Positions 30,601-38,868 of a stretch of DNA of 64,000 nt are shown piece by piece. A program made the translations under genes and the position numbers. This DNA is from Bacteroidota bacterium (GTDB lineage: Bacteria; Bacteroidota; Bacteroidia; Bacteroidales; UBA12077): assembly GCA_020444275.1 (NCBI GenBank), contig JAHLLG010000002.1:1-64000 (forward strand), given 5' to 3'. Below the pieces are notes generated by a model. It saw nothing but the letters and a program-made list of their open reading frames with translations. It was not told where the DNA came from and made no database searches. Every line of letters begins with the position of its first letter. Positions within the stretch are counted from its first letter, which is position 1.

Positions 30601-30730
30601 CGGATTACATTCTTATGCTGGTGGTGACTCGATTCCTGTACCTAATTTTGTGTATTTAAGTGTGGTTTTAATAGTTACACTTTCATTGTTTGCACACTGG
30701 AAGAAAAAAATAATAGTAAAAGAACATTAA
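27656..30730 (+). CDS. ccsA: fused cytochrome c biogenesis protein CcsBA
   Basis: A 1025-residue membrane protein that exports heme and attaches it to apocytochromes c (system II). The N-terminal half is ResB/CcsB-like, with transmembrane helices and a large periplasmic domain. The C-terminal half (from about residue 720) is CcsA, with the heme-handling WWD-type motif WGRYWGWDPKETWS near residue 921 and conserved histidines (for example GLAIRWYVSGHAPMSNGYE). The true start is the ATG at 27656, because the longer frame from 27590 runs through the upstream terminator. No c-type cytochrome gene is in the window. It sits between the two hydrogenase clusters without an obvious direct role. Confidence 0.92.
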   Translation: MQKVKKVFLFSPWFMGVLFILFALAMAFATFFENDYGAQVARILVYESKWFELIMLLLVINFIGQIFYFKLYHRKKLTILIFHLALVMMIIGAGMTRYLGFEGTIHIREGQEQNICKSKENYVKVNVLNTQEKLLFSDDQKMMVTHVKSDRYKNSFLVEEKKYRLEFKKHIPNVTETLIDVENGKPSVALIISNKMMERESVLLSEGDIKNVKGIIIGFGKMESADVNITYQNNSFQIQSDHGIQRASMGVSNSKDAPNKNTMSLERMKLYEIENLSIVAQNFTTSGEIQPIQMNYNIQLTNKSVLVFELSDDVKSTDLYVWTGEGIPHEAIYITDKYIFKLSYAPKEIELPFKIKLEDFILDRYPGSSSPSSYKSKVVLIDDQNNIKKPYSIYMNHILKYKGWRFYQSSYDQDEKGTTLSVNKDFWGMAITYTGYFLLFLFIILSVLNKNSNFRKVGKNYFSSKAGKMLVMLLMLVGASFLAQAQNQKLVVNKETANQFGKVLVQDQKGRTEPVYTLSHDILRKVSRSVEYNGYNPMQVFLGFYFDFENWQNEALIKVSNKQLKRILGIAGNHAAFSDIVNLKDNTYKLKPYLDAAYSKPSGARNKFDKEIIKVDERINICYMIHIGEFMKIFPVHDPNNKWYSPKDAYQFAKNADDSLYLKNIMILNHQTILNDENNKSGEYLNSIINYQRKFAQYDLPSESKINAEIFYYKSKIYERLFPYYTALGFILLVILIFEIVAQKKNFRKTLIIFKVLLIIGFLFHTLGLAIRWYVSGHAPMSNGYESMIFISWVTILAGFIFSKRSALVLAATSVLGGFTLMVAHLSFMDPEITNLVPVLQSYWLTLHVSVITSSYGFLGLGAILAIIVLILYSLISVGNKSSIHSTIEELTIINYKSLTIGLYLLTIGTFLGAIWANESWGRYWGWDPKETWSLITIIVYSFIIHSRMIPGLKGYYSFNLMALFGFSSVLMTYFGVNYYLTGLHSYAGGDSIPVPNFVYLSVVLIVTLSLFAHWKKKIIVKEH

Positions 30731-30782
30731 GTATACCTATAAGCAAAACGAGCAAAAAGGATGAAGGCTGTCTGCCGATAGG

Positions 30783-30804
30783 CTCATAATTAATGAGATT
30801 TTTA
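30783..30804 (+). terminator. weak terminator after ccsBA
   Basis: CTCAT (30783-30787) pairs with ATGAG (30793-30797) and is followed by ATTTTTATT. It lies between the convergent ccsBA and permease genes. Confidence 0.4.
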
Positions 30805-31518
30805 TTACAATCCTAAAAACTGAATACTAGCACCACATAAAAAGATGGTGGCTCCGGCAATAGCATGCATAAATCGTTCAACATTAACTTTTGGCAGAAA
30901 TTTAAAACCAAGATATGAGCTGGTTACAATTAGCATCATAGTTCCGACGGTTACCACACTGAAAATAATCGTAACCATAACCATTGCCAAAATATTATTT
31001 TGCGCAGCGGGATAAAGTAAAATCGGAATAAAAGGTTCACAAGGACCAAAAATAAAAATGGTAAATAAGATCCAGGGAGTTAATTCTTTAATGCTTCTCT
31101 TATCATGTATATGCGAATGTTCTTTAATGTGTGCGTGTTTATGCACGTGAATAGTACCATCATGGTGCACATGTTTATGGGTATGTTCTTTTTGCTTATA
31201 GGCTTTTCTCATTCCCCAAATAAAATAGACCAAACCAAAAGCAATCATTAACCAGGCAGCTACAGAACCCCGGGTAGCTTCAATTGGTGTAAGTTGGTTA
31301 ACAGCAATTCCTAGTAAAATTCCAATAAACCCAATCATAACAGAGGAGCCTACATGACCTATTCCACAGATCAACGTAATTAGATTTGTTTTCAGTAAAG
31401 ACCACTTGCGGGCTTTCGAAATAACAATAAAGGGTAAATAATGATCAGGCCCCAAAAGAGTATGGAAAAACCCTATTGAGGCAGCTGTCAGGTAAAGAAC
31501 ACTTGAATCTATTTGCAT
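30805..31518 (-). CDS. TauE/SafE- or UreH-like permease with His-rich loop (probable Ni2+ transport)
   Basis: A 237-residue membrane protein with about six helices. The first helix carries the HxxxxxPDHYLPF pattern (FFHTLLGPDHYLPFIV) typical of the NiCoT/UreH/RcnA group. A cytoplasmic or periplasmic loop around residues 113-143 is extremely rich in histidine (THKHVHHDG, HVHKHAHIKEHSHIH). It is the last gene of the [NiFe] hydrogenase cluster, 49 nt after a zinc-ribbon gene. Nickel uptake or sequestration for the hydrogenase is the natural guess. The superfamily also includes efflux pumps and sulfite exporters, so direction and substrate are not settled. Confidence 0.75.
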   Translation of the reverse strand: MQIDSSVLYLTAASIGFFHTLLGPDHYLPFIVISKARKWSLLKTNLITLICGIGHVGSSVMIGFIGILLGIAVNQLTPIEATRGSVAAWLMIAFGLVYFIWGMRKAYKQKEHTHKHVHHDGTIHVHKHAHIKEHSHIHDKRSIKELTPWILFTIFIFGPCEPFIPILLYPAAQNNILAMVMVTIIFSVVTVGTMMLIVTSSYLGFKFLPKVNVERFMHAIAGATIFLCGASIQFLGL

Positions 31519-31567
31519 TACAACTTTTTTAATTTCAAATTACAAAAAACAATTGTATTTTGAAATA

Positions 31568-31975
31568 CTATAGATATTTTTTATCTTCTTCAGGAACATC
31601 AAAATATTGTTTGTACCGGATCGCATCAGGGCCTATTTGCTCAATACTTTTATCACTTATTTTATAGGTGCATTTTTCACCTGCTAAACTTGAAAAATAA
31701 ACTTCAAATTCTTCATCGCCATCTTTTAAATAAATTTTTACCAAGTTTGGGTTTTCTTCTCTGTTAAGTGTTGCATGGCAAATAGGGCAGTAGAAGGTAT
31801 ATTCTTCTCCTTCGTGAATTTCAAAGGTTGGATGAGTAGTTATAGAGTAGTCACCTATTTCAGAGTTTAGAAAAATTAAACCCTTTTCATTCTTTGCCGA
31901 TTTTGCCGACAACAAAATGGAGTTCTTAACTCTCAATTGTCCTTTGCAGATCGGACAGTAATAATCTTTTGCCAT
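31568..31975 (-). CDS. zinc-ribbon protein of unknown function
   Basis: A 135-residue soluble protein with two CxxC pairs, YYCPICKG at residues 5-12 and FYCPICHA near residue 61, which probably hold one zinc or iron. No catalytic motif was recognised. It lies between the hydrogenase protease and the permease in the minus-strand [NiFe] cluster, 12 nt after the protease stop. The position suggests a role in assembly or metal delivery for the hydrogenase, but nothing in the sequence proves it. Confidence 0.7.
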   Translation of the reverse strand: MAKDYYCPICKGQLRVKNSILLSAKSAKNEKGLIFLNSEIGDYSITTHPTFEIHEGEEYTFYCPICHATLNREENPNLVKIYLKDGDEEFEVYFSSLAGEKCTYKISDKSIEQIGPDAIRYKQYFDVPEEDKKYL

Positions 31976-31987
31976 AGTGTTTGGGTT

Positions 31988-32434
31988 TTAATGGTTTGTA
32001 ATTTCTAATATTTCGTGTACAGCGTTTAATACAGTTTCTGATAATTCTTCTCCAAAGTCGATACTTTTGGGCTGAATCCCCAAAATATACACCGGCATTT
32101 TAAATAACTCTGATATTCGTTTTAATGAAATATTGTGTGTATTTAGCGTATAATCTTTAAGTTCATTGGCAGGAATTAAATTATAATATCCCGGTTTCTT
32201 GCCAAAATCTACACAATCAATAAGAATAAGAACATCAGGATTTATAGCATTAATTTTACCGATATAATTTTCTATACTTACTTCAACAGTTAATTTTTGA
32301 ATGGTTGATTTTTCTTTTATTCTGTTACTGATGAACACACCAACACCATCATCACTTTTTAATACATTACCAATTCCTACAAATAGTATTTTTTGGTCTG
32401 TTTTATTGATTAAAAAGTCTAACGTTAAAGTCAC
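31988..32434 (-). CDS. [NiFe] hydrogenase maturation protease (HycI/HyaD family)
   Basis: A 148-residue endopeptidase that clips the C-terminal tail of the large subunit once nickel is in place. The family motif FVGIGNVLKSDDGVGVF (residues 19-35) contains one metal-binding acidic residue; IDCVDFGKKPG near residue 73 supplies the second, and a His lies in NTHNISL near residue 101. Its start overlaps the ferredoxin gene by 4 nt, so the two are translationally coupled. The likely substrate is the large subunit at 38869, which has a 33-residue tail after the last Cys-x-x-Cys motif. Confidence 0.9.
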   Translation of the reverse strand: MTLTLDFLINKTDQKILFVGIGNVLKSDDGVGVFISNRIKEKSTIQKLTVEVSIENYIGKINAINPDVLILIDCVDFGKKPGYYNLIPANELKDYTLNTHNISLKRISELFKMPVYILGIQPKSIDFGEELSETVLNAVHEILEITNH

Positions 32435-33045
32435 TCAAAGGTATATTTAATTAAAACTTCTCTTAAACAGTTGGGACAAAGAACATTAAACATGTCTTTT
32501 CGTTTCAGGCCATCTTTAATATTCGATTCAGAACTTTGTTTCGATGCCAAACGGAGTTTTTCATTTAATATATTTAGGTTCTGAATGGAAGCAAAAGCTT
32601 TTGGTCCCAGCTTCTTGTGCATATATACCAGATGATCTTTAGTAGTAATCACTGCATTGCAATTTTTACAAATAATGAGTTCTCTTTCTTGGTATTCAAT
32701 AGCCTGGCTTCGGTCAAAATTAGCAATGTCAAATATTTTATCTGACAATTTAACTCCCTTTTGTGTTATGCAATGTTCTTGACACTGTCCACAGAAAATG
32801 CATTTTCCATAATCTCGTTTAATTGTCCGAATACCTTTTTCTTTATCATCTTCGAATGTTATAGCATGCGATGGACAAACATTGGAACACGTTTCGCAAC
32901 CCACACAATTCTTCTCATCTACCTCGGGTTTCCCTCTAAAATTCTCGAACGGAACATGTGGTTCCTTTGGGAACTTTGTTGTGTAAGCCGGAGTAAACAG
33001 TGATACTAAAGCTTCTTTTACTTCTCGTATTTTTGGATATTTCAT
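32431..33045 (-). CDS. NuoI/MbhN-like 2x[4Fe-4S] ferredoxin subunit with CxxC tail
   Basis: A 204-residue electron-transfer subunit. Two 4Fe-4S motifs are CVGCETCSNVCP near residue 46 and CIFCGQCQEHC near residue 82. A C-terminal extension adds two CxxC pairs (ICKNCNAV near residue 125, LCPNCLRE near residue 189), a tail also seen in formate hydrogenlyase-type HycF/HyfH subunits. It is expected to wire the [NiFe] small subunit to soluble donors at the cytoplasmic face. It starts 15 nt after the MrpG gene and overlaps the protease gene. Confidence 0.88.
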   Translation of the reverse strand: MKYPKIREVKEALVSLFTPAYTTKFPKEPHVPFENFRGKPEVDEKNCVGCETCSNVCPSHAITFEDDKEKGIRTIKRDYGKCIFCGQCQEHCITQKGVKLSDKIFDIANFDRSQAIEYQERELIICKNCNAVITTKDHLVYMHKKLGPKAFASIQNLNILNEKLRLASKQSSESNIKDGLKRKDMFNVLCPNCLREVLIKYTFE

Positions 33046-33059
33046 TTTAGATCAGACTT

Positions 33060-33386
33060 TTAACTTTTATGAACGTCTTTGTAATCATCCTTAACGCTTT
33101 TGTCTCCTAATTTTATTCCAAATATGTATGCACCTTTTACCAATGCATGAGCAGCAACGGTGGCTGCAAAGAATAATATTGGAATAGCAACTATAGCTTT
33201 TATTCCGCCATTAGTAAATCCATAATAAAATACAACGCCAATTAATATGCTGCAAGTGCCTAAGGTCACACACTTGGTAGCTGATTGCAAACGGTTGTAT
33301 ACATCTGGTAATCGGATTAATCCAATACATCCAAAGAGATTAAACAATATTCCAATACAGATAAATATAAATCCTATAATTTCCAT
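33060..33386 (-). CDS. mrpG: Mrp antiporter subunit G
   Basis: A 108-residue membrane protein with three helices. The family motif LFGCIGLIRLPDVYNRLQSATKCVTLG is visible, shown here by its core GLIRLPDVYNRLQSA. An upstream in-frame start at 33410 would overlap mrpF by 23 nt; the ATG at 33386, one nt after the mrpF stop, is preferred. It belongs to the membrane Mrp module of the [NiFe] cluster. Confidence 0.9.
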   Translation of the reverse strand: MEIIGFIFICIGILFNLFGCIGLIRLPDVYNRLQSATKCVTLGTCSILIGVVFYYGFTNGGIKAIVAIPILFFAATVAAHALVKGAYIFGIKLGDKSVKDDYKDVHKS

Positions 33387-33387
33387 T

Positions 33388-33654
33388 TTATTCGTTGAGT
33401 TTTTTACCACTTAAATATTTAGCCAATGTTAAGGTGCCTATAAAACTTAAAATTATCCATGCTATTCCGATGTCTAGAATATATGATCTTTTGGTAATAA
33501 TGGATAAGATCGCACAAATTCCAACAACAAGAATCCCGAAAATATCTATTCCTACCATTCTATCGGCAATGGATGGCCCCCGTATAATCCTGAATAGGCA
33601 GAATACGCATAGTGCAATTTGCACATAAAGCAAGATGTTAAGATAATCGATCAT
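33388..33654 (-). CDS. mrpF: Mrp antiporter subunit F
   Basis: An 88-residue protein with three helices and the family core RIIRGPSIADRMVGIDI near residue 23. It overlaps mrpE by 4 nt (ATGA type), which indicates coupled translation. In Mrp-type and Mbh-type complexes this subunit sits with E and G at the distal end of the ion-translocating module. Confidence 0.92.
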   Translation of the reverse strand: MIDYLNILLYVQIALCVFCLFRIIRGPSIADRMVGIDIFGILVVGICAILSIITKRSYILDIGIAWIILSFIGTLTLAKYLSGKKLNE

Positions 33655-34142
33655 TCGAATATTTTTTTTATATATTTTTCAAATCTGCCAGCTATTTTTT
33701 GACTGTACTCTTCAACATTATCTGTCGAAATATAAATCCAATGCACATATATTTCGTCACCAACAATATCAACAGATATGGTTCCCGGTGTCATCGTAAT
33801 TGAGTTTGCCAAGATAGTTTTAGCGATATTGGTTTTTAATCCCAATTTAACTTTTACTATTCCCGGTTTAATTGGCATTGCCGGATGCAATACTCTGTAC
33901 GCAACATCAAAGTTGGCTTTTATACATTCCCAGGTGAAAATGAACAGGTAAATGATTAACCAGTAATATCGTTGGATCTGTAAAAAGGGTCTTACGTGTT
34001 TAAGAAAGTATTTCCCGAAAACAAAAGATGTAACCAAAGCTGCTGCAATGCCAACGACAATATTTGATATACTGAAACTAAAGGTTAGCAGAATCCAGAA
34101 TATGAATGATAATATAAATATAGCAATGTATTTCATCATCAA
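33651..34142 (-). CDS. mrpE: Mrp antiporter subunit E
   Basis: A 163-residue protein with two or three N-terminal helices and a soluble C-terminal domain of the MnhE family (ANFDVAYRVLHPAMPIKPGIV, here shortened to its core VAYRVLHP and IKPGIV, then NSITMTPGTISVDI). It overlaps mrpD upstream and mrpF downstream by 4 nt each. Equivalent to MbhA of archaeal membrane-bound hydrogenase. Confidence 0.92.
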   Translation of the reverse strand: MMMKYIAIFILSFIFWILLTFSFSISNIVVGIAAALVTSFVFGKYFLKHVRPFLQIQRYYWLIIYLFIFTWECIKANFDVAYRVLHPAMPIKPGIVKVKLGLKTNIAKTILANSITMTPGTISVDIVGDEIYVHWIYISTDNVEEYSQKIAGRFEKYIKKIFE

Positions 34143-35677
34143 ATACCTATTATAGTTTGTACATATTGATTCGGATTTGTTAAAACATCAATGGCCGGAC
34201 CTAGAATCTGTTCACGAATTCCGGGGAAAGCCAAAAGACTAAAAGCAAGACATAAGATTCCCATAACAATCATACTAAAGAGCATTGGGAATGGAACTTC
34301 CTTAATTTTTGATGTTGAACGATGTTCTGATTTATTATAAAATGCATAACGCTGAAACTTAAGAAATGATGCAAGTGTTATGACGCTTACAAAAACAGCT
34401 AAAAATGCCACCAAATAGAATTTTGCCTGAACGGCTGCAATAATTATGATTAGTTTGCTAAAAAATCCATTGAAAGGAGGAATTCCGGAAATAGCCATGG
34501 ATGCAATAAATGATGTTCCGGATGTTACGGGCATATGTTTGCTTAAGCCTCCCATTTCTTTTAAGTTCCTGGTATTAATTCGGTGTTCTATGGCTCCGGC
34601 ATTTAAAAAGAGCAATCCTTTAAATACAGCATGATTAACCATGTGAAACAATCCTCCGGCTATAGCTAAGGTTGCTACAGTTGGTTTAACTCCGCGGGCT
34701 AATAATACCAAGCCTATACCAATACTTAGTACAACATACCCCATCTGACTAATACTATGGTATGCTAAAAGTCTCTTGATATCCCACTGCCCAATAGCTA
34801 AAAGAACTCCGATAACCATTGATATTGTTCCTAGTGTTGTGATGAGTAGTGAGATCTCTTCAGAAACTATAAACATAGTAAAGAACAAACGTATAATTAC
34901 ATAAATACCGACAGCTTTAATAAGAACTCCTGACAGCATTGCAGAAATTGGCGATGGTGCTGAGGAGTGCGCATCTGGCAACCACGCATGGAATGGCATC
35001 ATGGCTGCTTTTAAACCAAAACCTGAAATCAATAGAATTTGAATAAACAGATCAAATGTACTGGTTTCGTGAGAGTGGAAAAGCGCTGATATATCTGCAA
35101 TATTAAGGGTTTTAGTTCTCCAGTAAATTAATCCAATAGCAAAAAGAATGATAAATGATGCAATTCCTCCCAATACCTGATATTTGAAAGATGCTTCCAG
35201 TTCTTCTTTTTCTGTTCCAAATGCTACTAATGCATAGGATGAAATCACTGAAATTTCAAGGAAAACGAATAGATTAAATAAATCGCCACTTAAAACCACA
35301 CCACTCATTCCGGTTATCATTAAACAGAGTAACGAATAGAAGTTATTTTCCGAAGTAAATTTTGCAATATAAGAGATTGAATATACCGATGCCAGAAATC
35401 CTATTAAACTAATAATACAAAGTAGAATTAACGAAAATCCATCCATTACAAAGTAAATTGCAATAGGAATATTATCGATAGGTTCCCAACCGCCAATGGC
35501 ATAAGTGTATGAATTCGAGTGATTATTCAATAAGCAATAGAAACTTAATACTGTTAGGAAAAGAAGAACTAATGGCGTAATTGTTTTTTGAAATCCATTA
35601 ATAAATTTCCCCAGAATCATTATGAGAAATGATGTTGCTAAAGGTACTATAACAAATAATGGTATTAATGAATTCAT
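34139..35677 (-). CDS. mrpD: Mrp antiporter subunit D (proton-conducting NuoM/N-like)
   Basis: A 512-residue antiporter-like subunit with about 14 helices. Hallmarks are the helix-5 glutamate in LFVFLEISVISSY, the helix-7 region GFGLKAAMMPFHAWLPDAHS with its lysine, LLAYHSISQMGYV, and MVNHAVFKGLLFLNAG. All key ion-path residues appear present, unlike in the 623-residue paralogue at 36997. Equivalent to MbhH/MrpD. It sits 3 nt after mrpC. Confidence 0.95.
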   Translation of the reverse strand: MNSLIPLFVIVPLATSFLIMILGKFINGFQKTITPLVLLFLTVLSFYCLLNNHSNSYTYAIGGWEPIDNIPIAIYFVMDGFSLILLCIISLIGFLASVYSISYIAKFTSENNFYSLLCLMITGMSGVVLSGDLFNLFVFLEISVISSYALVAFGTEKEELEASFKYQVLGGIASFIILFAIGLIYWRTKTLNIADISALFHSHETSTFDLFIQILLISGFGLKAAMMPFHAWLPDAHSSAPSPISAMLSGVLIKAVGIYVIIRLFFTMFIVSEEISLLITTLGTISMVIGVLLAIGQWDIKRLLAYHSISQMGYVVLSIGIGLVLLARGVKPTVATLAIAGGLFHMVNHAVFKGLLFLNAGAIEHRINTRNLKEMGGLSKHMPVTSGTSFIASMAISGIPPFNGFFSKLIIIIAAVQAKFYLVAFLAVFVSVITLASFLKFQRYAFYNKSEHRSTSKIKEVPFPMLFSMIVMGILCLAFSLLAFPGIREQILGPAIDVLTNPNQYVQTIIGI

Positions 35678-35680
35678 TTT

Positions 35681-36019
35681 TTAACCTCTTAAATTATTAA
35701 TTTCTCTAATGTCGAATGTTTTATATTTTCGGTAAAGCCTAATTGCAATGGCAAGTAGCATTGCTGTTGTTGCCAATCCAATTACTATTGCTGTTAAAAC
35801 CATTGCCTGTGGAAGAGGATCAACATAAATAACATTTTGATTACTTAGCTCAACAATAGGAGCCACACCTGCATCGATGTAGCCTATAATTACAAGGAAC
35901 AGAAACACACTAAATTCCATGATAGATAAAGAAATCACAATCTTAATCAGGTTCCTTCGTGTAATCAGACCATAAAGTCCAACCAGAAATAATATAAAAC
36001 ATAGAATATATACAATCAT
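35681..36019 (-). CDS. mrpC: Mrp antiporter subunit C (NuoK-like)
   Basis: A 112-residue protein with three helices, a NuoK homologue. The helix-2 region IKIVISLSIMEFSVFLF contains a membrane glutamate, and DPLPQAMVLTAIVIGLATTA is the typical helix-3 block. It overlaps mrpB by 4 nt. Equivalent to MbhG. Confidence 0.93.
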   Translation of the reverse strand: MIVYILCFILFLVGLYGLITRRNLIKIVISLSIMEFSVFLFLVIIGYIDAGVAPIVELSNQNVIYVDPLPQAMVLTAIVIGLATTAMLLAIAIRLYRKYKTFDIREINNLRG

Positions 36020-36453
36020 TTTTTTACCTCTTCTTTAAAAATAACTAATGCAAGAAATATGGTAATAATAGCTGCTGCCACTTCTATTCCAATGAAAATA
36101 TTATACAGTGGAATGGCACCGGCACTTATAATTTCTCCCAACTGACCTTTAGGTAAATAGTTTGCAAAGAATATCTTTGAACCTATGAATAGAGCAAAAA
36201 CAGCCAGCATTAGAACAATAAATATTGCCAGACTTTCAGATAATGAAGATCCTTGCTCTTTGTTTTTAAGGTTCATCGCATCTGAACCAAAGGCAAGAAT
36301 GTTTAAGATATAAGCTCCTGCAATTATGGCACCGCCGGCAAATCCTCCTCCCGGAGTTAAATGCCCGTGTGTTATGATATAAATACCATAAAGGAATATT
36401 AATCCTGATATTAATTGCGCTACTTTTTTTACTATGATCGACATTCCTTTCAT
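36016..36453 (-). CDS. mrpB: Mrp antiporter subunit B
   Basis: A 145-residue MnhB-domain protein with four helices. The family hallmark YIITHGHLTPGGGFAGGAI is near residue 24. Equivalent to MbhF. It starts 5 nt after the DUF4040 gene and overlaps mrpC by 4 nt. Confidence 0.93.
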   Translation of the reverse strand: MKGMSIIVKKVAQLISGLIFLYGIYIITHGHLTPGGGFAGGAIIAGAYILNILAFGSDAMNLKNKEQGSSLSESLAIFIVLMLAVFALFIGSKIFFANYLPKGQLGEIISAGAIPLYNIFIGIEVAAAIITIFLALVIFKEEVKK

Positions 36454-36458
36454 ATTGC

Positions 36459-36986
36459 TTACTTTTTGCCTTTAATTCTTAAAACGGTTAAAACACCCAG
36501 GGCAGCAGCAAATAAAATGGTTGCTTCTCCCAGTGTATCATATCCTCTGAAATCAAATAATATACCTGTAACTAAGTTAATACTGCCCGTTTTTTCAGCT
36601 GCTTGATCAACATAAGCTTCAGCCATTCTTAGGGTGTGGTCTCCAAATAGATTGAGTTCGGCGGTGGCTTGAACAAAGAAAAACAAGAGAACTGCAGCAA
36701 AAATAATAGACAAGACAATGTTAGAATACGATTTAAAATCAGGTTTAACTTTTAATTCTTCTCGTGTACTGTCTAAAACAACTGCAACCATTATAATTAA
36801 AGTAATCGTCTCAATTACTATTTGAACAATTGCCAAATCGGGAGCTTTAAGTAATAAGAAGGCTATTACCAAACTGTAGCCGACAATTCCTGTTGTAATA
36901 ACAGCTGAGAGTAAATCTTTTGCGTGTATGGCGAATATCGCACCAAGAATCATAAATCCAATCAATATAGAAAGCGTTAATTCCAT
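36459..36986 (-). CDS. MrpA C-terminal/DUF4040 subunit (MbhD-MbhE fusion type)
   Basis: A 175-residue membrane protein. The first 80 or so residues match MbhD/DUF4040 (ITTGIVGYSLVIAFLLLKAP then DLAIVQIVIETITL). The second half matches MbhE or the MrpA C-terminus (GSINLVTGILFDFRGYDTLG then EATILFAAALGVLTV). In Pyrococcus these are two genes and in true MrpA they are the tail of one large protein, so the arrangement here is intermediate. The membrane glutamates expected in the ion path (IETIT and DTLGEA) are present. Confidence 0.88.
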   Translation of the reverse strand: MELTLSILIGFMILGAIFAIHAKDLLSAVITTGIVGYSLVIAFLLLKAPDLAIVQIVIETITLIIMVAVVLDSTREELKVKPDFKSYSNIVLSIIFAAVLLFFFVQATAELNLFGDHTLRMAEAYVDQAAEKTGSINLVTGILFDFRGYDTLGEATILFAAALGVLTVLRIKGKK

Positions 36987-36996
36987 TGTTTCGCTT

Positions 36997-38868
36997 TTAA
37001 ATCATGATTAATAACATTATAATTAATCCGGCAAAAATCCAGATAGCGTAATTGCTTAAAATGCCATTATGTGTATCACTAAATAAGTGACTAAACCATA
37101 ATATGCATCGTTTTGACAAATCGTAAATGTCAAACCATTTCTCCTCTGCTTTTTTATAGAGATAATTAAATAGTTTAAACTCTGAGATGGTTTTGTAAAA
37201 TTCAACTGCGTTATAATCAGCTTTTTCATACATTTTTTCTCCTCCACCAACGAAACTATCTGCTGTTCGGTAATTTTTAATATTTCCAATAAAATAGATA
37301 ATTAATCCAATTACGATAGAGGCTAAAATGAGTATTGATACTGTTTCTGATTGCCAAATCCCTACAAAACTGAAGCTTCCGGTAATTGGATAAAATAGTT
37401 TGGGTACAACATAACCAGAGGCAAATACACCGAACCCTATACAGAAGAAGGCAAGTATAATAAGAGGTAGCCACATGAAGAATGAGACTTCTTTTACTTC
37501 TTTAAACTCCTCTTTTTTGCGACCTAAGAAAATCCCTCCAATAAACTTAATGAAACTGGCTAAGGTAAGAGCTGAGCCCAGAACTGCTAATGCTAACCAT
37601 ACAATCCACAACTGATTGGCAATTCCTGATCCCGCACCAAAATCAATAATGCCTTGATAAATCATCCATTTCGAAGCAAATCCGTTCAATGGCGGAATAC
37701 CTGAAATAGATAATGCAAAAACCAATGCAGCAATAAAGGTTATTGGCATAGCCTTAGATAATCCACCAACTTCTTCTATATTGTTTTTACCTGTTCTATG
37801 TTCAACACAACCAGCAGATAGGAGTAATCCACTTTTATACAATGCGTGATTTATCATATGGAATAATCCGGCTGCAACACCAATCATGGTTCCTAAACCG
37901 AAACCAATAACCATATAACCAACCTGCGAAACAGCATGGAATCCAAGTAGTTTTTTGTAGTCATGTTGAACCAGAGCCATCATAACAGCTGTTATAATGG
38001 TAATAACTCCTAAGGATAACATAATTACCCGTAAGCCATCATTAAGAATGAATATGTAATTACAAATACGTGCTAAGAAATATATACCCAGGAGTTTATC
38101 TAAGGATGCAGGTAAAAATGCAGATGACGATGCAGGTGCATTTTTAGTATAATCAGGAATCCATGAATGGAAAGGAAATGCTCCGGCTTTTGTAAACGCA
38201 CCAATGAGTAGCGCAAAAAAGGCAGAAGTAATCAGAGGACTAGTTGTGTTTAAGGTTATTTCACTCATATTCAGTGTTCCTGTAACTCGCCACAGAATTG
38301 CAATTCCAAGAATCATGATTCCATCAGAGGCACCAACAATAATCAACGTTTTTTTTGCAGCAGCTGAGCTATCTTCGTTGTATGCTTTTATTAATTTATA
38401 AAGTGTTAACCCAAGTAAACCCCAGAAAATTAGGAATAAAAGCATGTTATCTGCTGCTGCAGCACCGAAGGAACATCCAAGGGTTATGAGGAAATATTCA
38501 TAATAGTTACTGAAGTTTTTTTCTTTGGTAATATAGATTACTGAATACAATAAAATCAGGAATGCAAAAATGCCAATGAATAATAATATGAGTTGATTCA
38601 GTGCATCAATATTAAAAGCTGAGTATTTTATTAAATCAAAATTGATCGATTGTATTAAATTAGAATTTGATTGGTTTAAAAAAGTATACGGAGTATAAAA
38701 AAACTCTTTACCTGTAAATATTGTTGCTGCATAAAACAAACAAATCATGGAAGTTATGATGGCAAGAACTCCTTTTAAAATATTGAGTTTACCTGGTATT
38801 ATAAATAGTGCCAGACCAACCAGTATAGGAATGATTATGATGTATAAAAGTTCTTCCATGGTTATCAA
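36997..38868 (-). CDS. NuoL/MrpA-like antiporter subunit lacking the helix-5 glutamate
   Basis: A 623-residue polytopic subunit of the complex I antiporter family with about 16 helices and a C-terminal amphipathic stretch plus a last helix. The helix-7 block AFTKAGAFPFHSWIPDY keeps its lysine near residue 230, and LLGFHAVSQVGYM and MINHALYKSGLLLSAG are canonical. The helix-5 block reads LIFWGLLGLTLYK, with Gly150 where NuoL/M/N carry the FWE glutamate needed for proton transfer. It follows the [NiFe] large-subunit gene with no gap. It supplies a second antiporter-like subunit besides MrpD, as in full Mrp systems, whereas archaeal Mbh has only one. Confidence 0.88.
   Translation of the reverse strand: MITMEELLYIIIIPILVGLALFIIPGKLNILKGVLAIITSMICLFYAATIFTGKEFFYTPYTFLNQSNSNLIQSINFDLIKYSAFNIDALNQLILLFIGIFAFLILLYSVIYITKEKNFSNYYEYFLITLGCSFGAAAADNMLLFLIFWGLLGLTLYKLIKAYNEDSSAAAKKTLIIVGASDGIMILGIAILWRVTGTLNMSEITLNTTSPLITSAFFALLIGAFTKAGAFPFHSWIPDYTKNAPASSSAFLPASLDKLLGIYFLARICNYIFILNDGLRVIMLSLGVITIITAVMMALVQHDYKKLLGFHAVSQVGYMVIGFGLGTMIGVAAGLFHMINHALYKSGLLLSAGCVEHRTGKNNIEEVGGLSKAMPITFIAALVFALSISGIPPLNGFASKWMIYQGIIDFGAGSGIANQLWIVWLALAVLGSALTLASFIKFIGGIFLGRKKEEFKEVKEVSFFMWLPLIILAFFCIGFGVFASGYVVPKLFYPITGSFSFVGIWQSETVSILILASIVIGLIIYFIGNIKNYRTADSFVGGGEKMYEKADYNAVEFYKTISEFKLFNYLYKKAEEKWFDIYDLSKRCILWFSHLFSDTHNGILSNYAIWIFAGLIIMLLIMI

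Noticed and set aside
33060-38868. Stand-alone Na+/H+ Mrp antiporter operon
   Set aside because: The genes are contiguous and coupled with hydrogenase genes on both sides, so a hydrogenase-linked module is the better reading.
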